Of a DNA stretch of 64,000 nucleotides, positions 21,301 to 30,952 are shown one piece after another. How positions within the stretch are numbered: position 1 is the first letter of the stretch; each line of letters starts with the position of its first letter. This stretch comes from Prosopocoilus inquinatus (taxonomy: Eukaryota; Arthropoda; Insecta; Coleoptera; Lucanidae): contig CM069877.1 of the NCBI GenBank assembly GCA_036172665.1, positions 12,234,501 through 12,298,500 on the forward strand. The letters run 5' to 3'. A program made the position numbers and the translations under genes. The notes under the pieces were generated by a model. It searched no databases and was not told where the DNA came from. It worked only from the letters and a program-made list of their open reading frames with translations.

Positions 21301-23575
21301 GATTTTTGATCCATTAGGTTTGTTAAGCCCATGCACTATTTTCTCAAAAATAATTATTCAAAAACTATGGTCTCTTAAATTAGATTGGAATGATCCTATT
21401 CCAGACGATTTGAAAGCTACGTGGATACGATTCAGAAATAATTTAACAAAATTAAATCAACTCAAATTAGATAGGCACGTCATTTGTAAAAATTCTACAG
21501 AAATCGAATTACATGGTTTCTGTGACGCGTCACAAAACGCATACGGTGCGTGTGTATACGTTCGCAGCATCGATCAAAAAGAAAAGATTTTAATTAATCT
21601 CTTATGCGGAAAGACAAAGGTTGCTCCACTGAAATGTTTAACTATGCCAAGATTAGAATTGTGCAGTGCTTTGTTGTTAAGTCAATTAATTAACAAAGTA
21701 CAAAAATCATTCACTATCGAATGCTCATATCATCTATGGTCAGATTCTCAAATAATATTACACTGGATTAACTCTCCATCTCATTCATTACCAATTTTTG
21801 TAAGAAATCGCATTTCTAAAATTCAAGAATTAACACAGATTAGTAATTGGAAGTACATAAACACAAAAGATAATCCTGCCGATCTTACATCACGAGGAAT
21901 TTCTCCTGAAAATTTACTCAAGTCTCAATTGTGGTGGAACGGCCCTTCATGGTTGTCTCTTCCAACTAATCATTGGCCATCATCCGCATTCTCAATTTCA
22001 ATTAAATATTCTAAAAATAATGTTTGCTCAGCTACTATTGAAAATAATTTTCAGATATTCGAAAGGTTTTCTAGTTTGAATAGGTTGAAAAGAACAATGG
22101 CATACATTTTACGATTCATCTTAAACATTAAGAAACAAAAATCTAAACGGCCGTACGGATATTTGACTATTGCAGAATTAGATCTCAGTATGAAACAATT
22201 AATAAAATTGTCACAACAAGACAGTTTTCCTCAAGAAATTAATTTATTACTAAATAATAAAAATTTAAAGCCAAAACACAATTTATTATCCCTTGCTCCG
22301 TTCATTGATACTGAAGGTTTATTAAGAGTCGGTGGTCGATTAAAAAACTCTTATTTAGATTTTGCTCAGAAACATCCTTTGATTTTATCGGGAAAACATC
22401 GTTTAGCAAAACTAATTTTTGAAAATACGCATATAACATTACTTCATGCAGGTCCACAATTGTTATTATTTACAGTAAGACAGCATTTTTGGGTTACATC
22501 TGGAATGAGTGTGGCTAAGTCAGTAGTGCGAGGTTGCATCAGATGTTTTAAATCTAAACCAAAATCTTTTGATCAAATAATGGCAAATTTGCCAAAAGAA
22601 AGAGTTACAGTTAATAATCCATTTTATATCACGGGAATAGATTATGCAGGGCCTTTTAATATAAAAGATCGCAAAGGTCGAGGTTCAAAGACTATAAAGG
22701 GCTACATTTGTCTTTTCATCTGCTTTTCTACTAAAGCTATGCATCTTGAACTTGTGACAGATTTATCAAGCGAAACATTCCTTGCTGCTTTGAGAAGATT
22801 TGCATCACGAAGAGGCAAACCAGCTCATTTATATTCAGATAATGCAACAAATTTTATCGGAGCAGCTAAGAAACTATCTGCCTTGCATGAATTTTTCTCA
22901 AACTCTAAAACAGAAATAACAAATTATTGTACAAATGAAAATATAACCTGGCATTTTATTCCCCCAAACTCGCCTCATTTCGGAGGGCTTTGGGAATCAA
23001 ACATAAAAAACATAAAACATCATTTATCAAGAGTAATTAATGACACAAAATTAACATATGAAGAATTTTACACAATCTTAACACAGATAGAAGCAACTTT
23101 AAATTCTAGACCTTTATACCCTCTGTCATCGGATGTTGATGATCTGCAGCCACTAACTCCAGCTCATTTCTTGATTGGCAAACCATTGACTGCTATTCCA
23201 GAACCGCAATTGCTGGACACACCAACAAACAGGCTGTCGCGTTTCCAGTTACAGCAACAGTTGGTACAAAGTTTTTGGAAGCGGTGGTCACAAGAATATT
23301 TGTATCATCTGCAAGAAAGAAAGAAATGGAAGAGCAAAAATCCAGGGCTAAAGATTGGAAGTTTGGTAATAATCAAACAGGATAACTTACCTCCTTCCCA
23401 GTGGCTCCTTGGAAGAATAGTAGAGCTTCATCCCGGTGACGACAACGTAGTTCGAGTTGCTACAGTCAAGACTCATAAAGGCAATTTCAAGCGAGCAGTA
23501 GCGAAGTTGTGTCCCCTTCCAGTACCTGAAAATGGCAGTAGTGACAGTGAAATTGTGCATGTTAAAAACAGTTAA
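18386..23575 (+). CDS. BEL/Pao gag-pol polyprotein, 1729 aa, intact
   Basis: A single uninterrupted frame. Domains in order: a gag-like DUF1759 region (about 125-270, with YDNWLEF near 148); Cys/His zinc knuckles (about 341-400: CPVCNGAH, CNNCLRSGH, CKKC); an aspartic-protease-like DUF1758 region with LLDCGSQSNF at about 466; reverse transcriptase with FYVDD near 870; Pao-type RNase H (GFCDAS near 1047); an integrase H2C2 zinc motif (about 1350-1385); an integrase core with Asp near 1419, Asp near 1484 and Glu near 1536; and a C-terminal DUF5641-like region (WKRWSQEYL, LLGRIVELHPG). Together these would copy the element's RNA and integrate it. The protease site reads DCGS rather than D(S/T)G, as is common in this group. 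No env-like frame follows. The start ATG is the first long-frame Met, about 300 bases after the 5' LTR. Confidence 0.95.
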   Translation: MQDVTSTEKLVRKRGTIKYKLTNFIKYLRTVQDAYASDQVLAEKTIIELQDRSSKFASLFEEFDETQSKIEYICDEDDLERQYLEREDFTEKHSSAITDAKFILKQVCTPVIQIQSDSITGISDSSKQNGISHNIKLPTIKLAKFNGAYDNWLEFKDTFESLINSNKSIDNVQKYHYLRASLEGDALKVIQSLEFSSENYIIAWELLCNRYNNIRLLINNHIKSLFELNSLTKESSRGIRDLIDTIFKHLRALQTLEQPTEHWDTLLIFLITSKLDKFTVREWEKVKTGNNFPTLSEFKSFLNSRADFLETLEINHNKNAKEHKQLHNNIKQVSLISSNVKCPVCNGAHLIYYCEKFLKLNLSDKLKTVKQLNLCNNCLRSGHTTKNCRSGFCKKCKAKHNTLLHPELLYTREPITSKTIHPNASTTISPQVSFTSHYPNQHVLLSTVSILVPDVFGNIHTAKALLDCGSQSNFLTSKFCKKLGLEEHSTNMTIGGINGVSSVIKKKCNIVIYSLNYEFSTNLCCFILPTITGNLPSFTINTSSWNIPANIQLADPQFTEPSEIDVLIGAGIFWNILHHQRIQLGKNMPVLQNTEFGWIISGTISESISKIHCNFSKTHSNLDSELQKFWEIEEINNEHSMSSDDVYCEKHFLETFSRNEEGRFIVRIPLKHSASNLGNSKPLSIKRQQQLERKFSYDSNLKFQYSQFIKEYIDLNHMSQVNLIPSNTAYFLPHHGVFRQESLTTKLRVVFDGSANSDSGWSVNDLQFTGPPIQNEIFSILIKFRQHPFAVSADIEKMYRQVVIHPDDRHLQNIVWRFSSDDPISIYTLNTVTYGTRSAPYLAIRCLKQLAHEYQTKSSFASSIIKNDFYVDDLITGFDSETVAINVCKEIASILNSACFPLRKWNSNSQLFLQEFQNENEPVSVLNLGDNEFSKTLGIKWYSKSDTLGFQIKNFENSLSINKRSILSDVARIFDPLGLLSPCTIFSKIIIQKLWSLKLDWNDPIPDDLKATWIRFRNNLTKLNQLKLDRHVICKNSTEIELHGFCDASQNAYGACVYVRSIDQKEKILINLLCGKTKVAPLKCLTMPRLELCSALLLSQLINKVQKSFTIECSYHLWSDSQIILHWINSPSHSLPIFVRNRISKIQELTQISNWKYINTKDNPADLTSRGISPENLLKSQLWWNGPSWLSLPTNHWPSSAFSISIKYSKNNVCSATIENNFQIFERFSSLNRLKRTMAYILRFILNIKKQKSKRPYGYLTIAELDLSMKQLIKLSQQDSFPQEINLLLNNKNLKPKHNLLSLAPFIDTEGLLRVGGRLKNSYLDFAQKHPLILSGKHRLAKLIFENTHITLLHAGPQLLLFTVRQHFWVTSGMSVAKSVVRGCIRCFKSKPKSFDQIMANLPKERVTVNNPFYITGIDYAGPFNIKDRKGRGSKTIKGYICLFICFSTKAMHLELVTDLSSETFLAALRRFASRRGKPAHLYSDNATNFIGAAKKLSALHEFFSNSKTEITNYCTNENITWHFIPPNSPHFGGLWESNIKNIKHHLSRVINDTKLTYEEFYTILTQIEATLNSRPLYPLSSDVDDLQPLTPAHFLIGKPLTAIPEPQLLDTPTNRLSRFQLQQQLVQSFWKRWSQEYLYHLQERKKWKSKNPGLKIGSLVIIKQDNLPPSQWLLGRIVELHPGDDNVVRVATVKTHKGNFKRAVAKLCPLPVPENGSSDSEIVHVKNS

Positions 23576-23662
23576 AATAATTCATTTTCATTATTACAAT
23601 CAGTTCATACTTACCTGCAATTTATGAATATTTGAACACTTTCTTAAAAAAAAAAAATGTTC

Positions 23663-23676
23663 AAGGCGGGGAGCTA
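23663..23676 (+). promoter_or_regulatory. Polypurine tract
   Basis: AAGGCGGGGAGCTA immediately precedes the 3' LTR. This is the expected position and composition for plus-strand priming. Confidence 0.7.
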
Positions 23677-23843
23677 TGTTAACACGATTTTTACGTTCAT
23701 TTTAATGAATCACATACACTTGTAAAAAAAAAAAACAATTGCAATATAAATAAAAAACTTTCATATAAAAAAAGGTAATTGTACCAGCGAAATTTTTCTG
23801 CAAACAAACACAAAGAAATACAGTCCACTATATCGAATCAACA
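23677..23843 (+). repeat. BEL/Pao 3' LTR (167 bp)
   Basis: Same length and, by reading, the same sequence as the 5' LTR. It ends CAACA and is followed by the duplicated ATAAC. Confidence 0.93.
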
Positions 23844-24575
23844 ATAACATTAAAATGATTTTAAGTTTCAGTGATAAAAGTTGAGACGTGTCTTTTCGCG
23901 ATACTTAATATCGAGCAACTGTCAACACTGTCAATCGTCAGTGTTTTTCCCGCCAATTTAAAAATATTAGCAAGAAGGCACTTTTTCTTCGTAAACTGTA
24001 AACTCTTTTGTACAAAATCATTTATTCTTAGTTGTGTTAGGGCCGATTTCATAATAGGAATTTTAATTTAAAGTTACTTTAATCTAAAAAAAATACATTT
24101 TTTGTCCGTATTCTTAAAGTGACTTTAAATTAAAGCTGCCTTAAAGTCTGATTCTGAAAATGGTTGTTAGAATTAGAAAATTTAAACGACAGACGACATT
24201 TCACAATCGAAAGCAAAAAAGTACTCCTACTAGGCAATTACAGTTTCCTGTAATTTCTTTGAACTATAGTTTCCTGTAGTTATTTTAAAGATATGACAAG
24301 TTCACAACTTTTGTAAAATCTGTGAAATCAATCGCCTTTAAATAATACCATTTTGAGAACAAAAAATACAGGAAACTGTAATTGTCTGCTATCGATCGTA
24401 CATTCGCTCAGAGGCTATTAATAAAACAATTTTGAAACGTCAATATAATAACGTAAAAAATTTTAATGAACGGCAAATCAGTACAGAAAAAATTAATTGG
24501 TGATTTTCAGTTGGTAACTGGTGACTTTTTGTCAGCCAATCTAGTGACTTAAATTTTGATCGTCTGGCAACACTG

Positions 24576-24583
24576 GTCTAGCG
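24576..24583. repeat. 8-bp target-site duplication, right copy
   Basis: GTCTAGCG, identical to 17775-17782. Confidence 0.85.
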
Positions 24584-24683
24584 TAGAGTTCTTCATACGA
24601 CTAGCGTGACGCGTCACTTGCATTTCTAACCTCACTTTAACTCAAGGAAGACATTTCAAAGATAAACGTTTATTAGCGAATAG

Positions 24684-25355
24684 CAGGGCCCCCGCGAGAC
24701 CAAAAGTCGCCCGCGTGTCACTTCATATTTTGGCGCCCTCTGACAGATGAGTTGAGGCACGCGAAAACGGTCAATTATCGAAATTATTTAGAAAAATTAA
24801 AAGAAATAAAAAAAATTGAAAAAAGAATTACACATTAGGTAAAATTTTTTTAAAGTTTTTCAACTTTTTTTAAACGCTTTCCAAGCATTTTCCTTCACTT
24901 TTTTAAACATTTTCATTCACTGTTTTTCAAGTTCCTAGCCAAGGTTCAAACGACGCGAAGCGCTTTCTTTACATCTGTTCAACCCCCCCTCCCAGAAAGC
25001 AAGTGGACGAAGCCCGCTTGTTATTAATAATAGAATAAAAGAATCAAAATCATAAAAGCAAAAGGAACTTAAATTTCTAAAAACTTAAAAAGTAAAATAA
25101 TTTTTTTTAATGTAAATAAAATTAAGTAAATTAAATATTTTATGAAAAATTTAGCACTAAAATTAAACTTTTCTGCTCTTAATTGCCGCAGTTAACTGTT
25201 CTATTTTGGTCAACGTTTTGCCGTGAGGTTGACGGCTTTATCAAGACAGTTCAGTCTCGACAAGACAAGTCCAGAGGCCAAGAGGCTAATTGCCGCCATT
25301 TAAACATGGCGCCCGCGTGCACTGCACGCTTTGCACACATGGTTACGGGGCCCTG
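24684..25355. mobile_element. Second hAT-like element (672 bp)
   Basis: Left end CAGGGCCCCCG, right end CGGGGCCCTG. The exact 8-bp GCGAATAG lies outside both ends (24676-24683 and 25356-25363). No transposase is present. It contains a decayed hammerhead-like motif on the minus strand (25250-25205). Confidence 0.75.
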
Positions 25356-25419
25356 GCGAATAGTTATATTTAAGTATAAATATTAGAAAAAAAATTGGAG
25401 GAGCAGCTTTCGAGTTTTG

Positions 25420-28400
25420 TTGGTTAAGTTAACCGTCAACTTGTCAAAGTTGAAATTCAAATGACGTTAATCGTGTTTGAAATAGTTTAAACTTGAATTT
25501 CGTAGTTGTTGCAACAGAACACAACAGACTTGAATTTTTGGTTGTCAGTTCATTTGTAAGTAACCATAATTCAATCCAAAATTTAATTCAAGTTTTAAAA
25601 ATAGAGAGATTCAAAGAAAAGAATGTCTGTTTTTGAATCAAAACACGTTTGGATCACGATTTTGTGAGCGAAAGAAAGCACCTTACGGCGCAGACACTTT
25701 TTGCGCGGCAAATTTAAAATAAATTTTAAGAAATTTCTGAATGCTACGAAATATTTCAATGAAATGAAATTTACGTGAAATATGACACTTGAAATGTTTC
25801 AGCCTTACAACAGTATTCTGAACTAAGAACAATTTCGGAGAAGGTAAGAAAAACAAAACAAATGCGAAAGGCAAACTAAATAAAAAGAAAACTAAATAAA
25901 TAAGATAATTGACTGACGAGAAACGATTGAATAACGTCACCGGTTCTCAAGTTTTCTTTTGTCGTCAACGCGAAAACAAAAGAAAGTAAAAAACAAAAAT
26001 TTCAATTAAAAACACAGTGTTACCAACCGTGGCGATTTATCGCCACATGGACTACACTCGGTAACCGTTTGGCTTACATTTTCTTTTTTCTAAAATGGCA
26101 ACTGGCGACCAAAATAAGCGATTTAATTTTTTTTTTAATCTTTACTTTTAGTTTTCTAGTAATTTTTAATCGTTTACTTATCTTAGATGAAGCTTGGATG
26201 TCTGGATGTCAGTTGGATTGGATTGACCTTCAGATTTGTTTAATTTAACTGTGATCCATGTATAAATTTTTTAATTCTTTTTACTTGTGTAGAATGTTCA
26301 GTTGACCTTGAGATTTGCTGAGGTTCATTTTAATTTGTATTAAGTTTTTTTACTTTGATTGGAATTAGGTTGGCTTGACGTCGAATTTTTTTTTTTCGTT
26401 TGCTAACATCGATTTTTTTTATCGTTGTTTGATTTTAAATTTTTATTGCTTTTATTGGACTGAATAGAATGGAGTTCAGTTGTTGGGACGAGTTTGGTCG
26501 ATCTTGACAATGGTCGAACCTCGCTTTCATCGTTTTTTTTTAATTTTTTTTTTGGGCATTTTAAATTTTTAGCTTCAATTTGCATTTTTTTGTCATTTCA
26601 TTCTTCTCTTATTTGTTTCTGTTTTTCGCATTCTTCTCGTTTTAATCGAATTGGTTTTCGCATTTCACCGAGTCCTTTTTATAGTTTTCTCTTTTGTTTT
26701 CCGCTAGTTTGCTTTTATTTGCAAAAACTTCACTCGATTTTCATCTTATTTTTGTCCATATTGGTATCGTGGTACTTCTGTCTGTTTTGTATCTTTTTTT
26801 TTAATTCATTTTACGCTCTCGCATTTCTTTTTTGTTTATTTTTAACAAATTGATTTTTCACATTTTCTTAAATGGCTTTCTTCTACTAGTAGTTTTTTCG
26901 CTTGGAGATTCATTTTTTTTTTAATTTATGAAAAGGTGATTTCTTTCGTATAAAAGTTTGAATCGTGTTTGAAATAGTTTAAACCTGATTCTCGTAGTTG
27001 TTGCAACAGAACACAACAGACTTGAATTTTTTGTTGACAGTTTATTTGTAAGTAACCACAATTTAATTAAAAATAGAGAGATTCAAAGAAAAGAATTTCT
27101 GTTTTTGAATCAAAACACGTTTGGATCACGATTTTGTGAGCGAAAGAGAGCACCTTACGACGCAGACACTTTTTGCGCGGCAAATTTAAAATAAATTTCA
27201 AGAAATTTCCGAATGCTACGAAGTATTTCAATGAAATGAAATTTATGTGAAATATGTCACTTGAAATGTTTCGGCCTTACAACACTATTCTGAACTAAGA
27301 ACAATTTCGGAGAAGGTAAGAAAAACAAAACAAATGCGAAAGGCAAACGAAATAAAAAGAAAACTAAATAAATAAGATAATTGACTGACGAGAAACGATT
27401 GAATAACGTCACAGGTTCTCAAGTTTTCTTTTGTCGTCAACGCGAAAACAAAAGAAAGTGAAAAACAAAAATTTCAATTAAAAACACACAGTGTTACCAA
27501 CCGTGGCGATTTATCGCCACATGGACTATACTCGGTAACCGTTTGGCTTTTTCTAAAATGGCAACTGGCGACCAAAATAAGCGATTTAATTTTTTTTTTA
27601 ATCTTTACTTTTAGTTTTCTAGTAATTTTTAATCGTTTACTTATCTTAGATGAAGCTTGGATGTCTGGATGTCAGTTGGATTGGATTGACCTTCAGATTT
27701 GTTTAATTTAACTGTGATCCATGTATAAATTTTTTAATTCTTTTTACTTGTGTAGAATGTTCAGTTGACCTTGAGATTTGCTGAGGTTCATTTTAATTTG
27801 TATTAAGTTTTTTTACTTTGATTGGAATTAGGTTGGCTTGACGTAGAATTTTTTTTTTTTCGTTTGCTAACATCGATTTTCTTTACCGTTGTTTGATTTT
27901 AAATTTTTATTGCTTTTATTGGACTGAATAGAATGGAGTTCAGTTGTTGGGTCGAGTTTGGTCGATCTTGACAATGGTCGAACCTCGCTTTCATCGTTTT
28001 TTTTGGGCATTTTAAATTTTTAGCTTCAATTTGCATTTTTTTTGTCATTTCATTCTTCTCTTATTTGTTTCTGTTTTTCGCATTCTTCTCGTTTTAATCG
28101 AATTGGTTTTCGCATTTCACTGAGTCCTTGTTATAGTTTTCTCTTTTGTTTTCCGCTAGTTTGCTTTTATTTGCAAAAACTTCAGACGATTTTCATCTTA
28201 TTTTTGTCCATATTGGTATCGTGGTACTTCTGTCTGTTTTGTATCTTTTTTTTAATTCATTTTACGCTCTCGCATTTCTTTTTTGTTTATTTTTAACAAA
28301 TTGATTTTTCACCTTTTCTTAAATGGCTTTCTTCTACTAGTAGTTTTTTCGCTTGGAGATTCATTTTTTTTTAATTCATGAAAAGGTGATTTCTTTCGTT

Positions 28401-28930
28401 TAAAAGTTTGAATCGTGTTTGAAATAGTTTAAACCTGATTCTCGTAGTTGTTGCAACAGAACACAACAGACTTGAATTTTTGGTTGACAGTTCATTTGTA
28501 AGTAACCACAATTTAATTAAAAATAGAGAGATTCAAAGAAAAGAATTTCTGTTTTTGAATCAAAACACGTTTGGATCACGATTTTGTGAGCGAAAGAGAG
28601 CACCTTACGGCGCAGACACTTTTTGCGCGGCAAATTTAAAATAAATTTCAAGAAATTTCTGAATGCTACGACATATTTCAATGAAATGAAATTTATGTGA
28701 AATATTCCACTAGAAATGTTTCTGATTTACAACACTATTCTGAACTAAGAACAATTTCGGAGAAGGTAAGAAAAACAAAACAAATGCGAAAGGCAAACTA
28801 AATAAAAAGAAAACTAAATAAATAAGATAATTGACTGACGAGAAACAATTGAATAACGTCACCGGTTCTCAAGTTTTCTTTTGTCGTCAATGCGAAAACA
28901 AAAGAAAGTGAAAAACAAAAATTTCAAATA
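25420..28930. repeat. Tandem duplication, about 1.45-kb unit, two full copies plus one partial
   Basis: TCGTGTTTGAAATAGTTTAA starts at 25471, 26963 and 28413 (spacings 1492 and 1450). The second and third starts are preceded by AAAAGGTGATTTCTTTCGT. The copies are very similar over their full length, differing by small indels, and the third stops near 28930. Each begins with the dispersed repeat also seen at 9836. The T-rich half gives spurious plus-strand frames with Phe/Leu/Ser-rich translations. Confidence 0.85.
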
Positions 28931-30251
28931 AAAAGCGCAAATAAGTTACGCGCACTTAACCTCACATTTTAAAAGTATCGCCAACGGCAGCCGTTTTGTA
29001 AGGAAAATATTGCCACATGGAAAAATGTTTATGAAATGGAAAAACATCTGCGCCGAAAAGCAACTTTTCGTCAAAAATAGTTGCGCACTTCGGCCGTTCA
29101 CTTACCGCAGCCTATATTTCTAATTTGATAAAATATTACGTAATTATGTTACCTTAATGAAAACAAATGATTAACAAACAATGACGGATTGTCTCCTCCG
29201 CCATTTTGGAGTCTAACCATAACCTCACAATTAGCATGTAATTGTAAGTCTCTTCACTTGATTTATTTACTTATTTTTTATTCAATAGAGAGACTTCGCG
29301 TAAGTGCAATTTAAAAAAGCAGTCGTCAGTTTTTAAACCATTTTATTTATGGAATAGACGAGTTTACATAATAAATCCCACAGAACAGTAGTAGTAACAC
29401 AGGCGAAAAGTCCATAAGGCGAAAACTTTATTTTATTTTATTTTTTGTATTGCTGCGACTCAACGTCGAAATGCCAGCCTCTGCGACGATAATCCAAGAA
29501 AGTGCCTGAAACACGCTCGATCCAAATCGAACCAAAAGAAGAAGAAAAAAAATACATTCTCAATTATTTGCAAAAAAAAAAAAAATGAAAAAAACGATCC
29601 ACTTTGTTGGATTAACTGGGCGGCGGCGCTTCATCTTCTGCAGACACGCGCATCTAATACATTCACATTCACGTTTTGTCTCTCGCTAAATGATCAATCA
29701 TCGAAAGGTGACGATGAAGAAGAAACTAACCCTAAATAAATAATAATACACAAACTCTACAAAACATATGTACAAATAAGTAAACTTATACCACTTATTT
29801 ATCTAATAAGAAAGAACTTGTTTGTAACTTGTAACACCTACATACCAACGAGTTGAAGAAACAACTGCGTCTTACTTCTTCTTCTTCTGCTTATTATTAT
29901 ATGTCTATATACAAGTATTGTTTTTCTTTTAGAAAAAAAAAAAAATCTTGCGGTAATTATTTCAACAACAGAGTTTAACACAGTCAGCTGGGCCTTTCTT
30001 TCTCAAAAACACAATTAATACAAAAACAATATAATTCAATAATAGTATAAGACAGCTTAATTGAGATCTGAAATTACACGCATCTAGAAAAAAATAATAA
30101 AAATAAAAAGGACGCAAACTAAATTATTAAACAAAGAGAGAGAAAAAAAAAACAATCGCAATGTTTGAAGAAATTAATTTACTAACAAGTGTTCAATTGT
30201 TTGAGAAGTTCGTCAAGTTGGTTTTGATTTTTTGACGAGTTGCAACGTAAA
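28931..30251. other. Intergenic or 3' flank, nothing recognised
   Basis: Mostly AT-rich single-copy-looking DNA. It contains poly(A) runs and several TTTATT motifs that would read AATAAA on the minus strand. No coding exon is seen. Confidence 0.4.
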
Positions 30252-30349
30252 TGTCAAACTTGACGGATGACGCAAGGTAAGTTGTCAAACTTGACGGATG
30301 ACGCAAGGTAAGTTGTCAAACTTGACGGATGACGCAAGGTAAGTTGTCA
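30252..30349. repeat. 31-bp minisatellite, three copies
   Basis: A unit starting TGTCAAACTTGACGGATGAC and ending CGCAAGGTAAGT begins at 30252, 30283 and 30314 with no mismatch seen. Each unit contains GTCAAACTTGAC, a 12-bp palindrome with two unpaired centre bases. Confidence 0.85.
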
Positions 30350-30583
30350 AACACAATGCATTTTAATTTAACGTCATGACATAACCTAAAGTGACATTTT
30401 GTCTTTTCCATTACTGAACACTCTATATTACGTTTGTGTGTTTATTTATTCTCGAAAAACGACATTCTAATTTCTTTCGCAGTGCTACACAAATCTAGAA
30501 CAACGCAAAGTTAAATAAAAAAAAAAAAAAACATAAAAATAAGAACTGATCGATAAGACCAAGCTTAAATCAAGACGGATCAC

Positions 30584-30589
30584 TTTATT
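30584..30589 (-). terminator. Candidate poly(A) signal of the UBE2R gene
   Basis: AATAAA on the minus strand about 140 bases after the stop codon. It is the first close match downstream. Use is not demonstrated. Confidence 0.35.
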
Positions 30590-30627
30590 GGTGGTTACGA
30601 GCAAAATTTAGGCTTAACTCGGACAGA

Positions 30628-30676
30628 AATCAATCAATCAATTAATCAATCAATCAATCGTTCAATTAATTAATCA
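30628..30676. repeat. ATCA microsatellite
   Basis: Imperfect run of ATCAATCAATCAATTAATCA type. Confidence 0.7.
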
Positions 30677-30726
30677 ATGATCGTGTAATGTACAGGTCGG
30701 CGACGGCTGCTTCGGTTTTCGAGCGA

Positions 30727-30952
30727 TCACGACTCCCCGTTCCCGCTATCGTTCTCGTCCTCTTCGTAGTCGGACCCGTCCGATGGGTCGTCGTACTCCT
30801 CGTCGTAGTCGTCGTCGTAAAAGTCCGTCATCTCGACCTGCGAATCGGACGTGTTCGGTTTCACCTGAGTCTTTATACAGTAGTCTTCTAGCGTTAGGGG
30901 TACTTGGATGCCGTCGCGTTCGGCTTCGGCTCTTGCGGCCATAGCTTGCTTT
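30727..30952 (-). CDS. UBE2R: UBE2R exon 4 (C-terminal acidic tail and stop)
   Basis: Acceptor TTTGTTTTAG. One base completes the Arg codon AG|A, then [20 protein letters not shown] and EDYCIKTQ, followed by the Asp/Glu/Tyr-rich tail. TGA at 30729-30727. Confidence 0.93.

Larger units (their letters stand above)
17919..23843 (+). mobile_element. Complete BEL/Pao LTR retrotransposon (5925 bp)
   Basis: Two LTRs of 167 bp read identically by eye and begin TG and end CA. The 5-bp ATAAC occurs immediately before (17914-17918) and after (23844-23848). It has a primer-binding site, a polypurine tract and one long gag-pol frame. Domain order and sequence type place it in the BEL/Pao group. Identical LTRs, an intact duplication and an unbroken frame indicate very recent insertion, into the hAT-like element that contains it. 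Confidence 0.95.
17783..24575. mobile_element. Non-autonomous hAT-like element, split by a BEL/Pao insertion
   Basis: The ends are CAGTGTTGCCAGA and its exact reverse complement TCTGGCAACACTG, with an 8-bp direct duplication GTCTAGCG outside them. An 8-bp duplication plus CAG-starting short TIRs is the hAT signature. Removing the LTR element (17919-23843) and one copy of its duplication leaves about 863 bp with no transposase frame. The interior also holds a diverged CGAAAGCAAAA arm pair (24207-24394) and a TTTAATTTAAAG inverted repeat (about 24060-24136). Confidence 0.8.

Noticed and set aside
25913..25925. CTGACGAGAAACG, also at 27385 and 28835, resembles a hammerhead core
   Set aside because: There is no stem II between CTGACGA and GAAA, and no stem I pairing. 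It is simply part of the 1.45-kb tandem unit.
26494..28296. Plus-strand Phe/Ser/Leu-rich frames that look like membrane proteins
   Set aside because: They lie in T-rich halves of the 1.45-kb tandem repeat and differ in length between copies through small indels.
30252..30349. Direct repeats resembling a CRISPR array
   Set aside because: Units are head-to-tail with no spacers, in a eukaryotic genome. It is a minisatellite.
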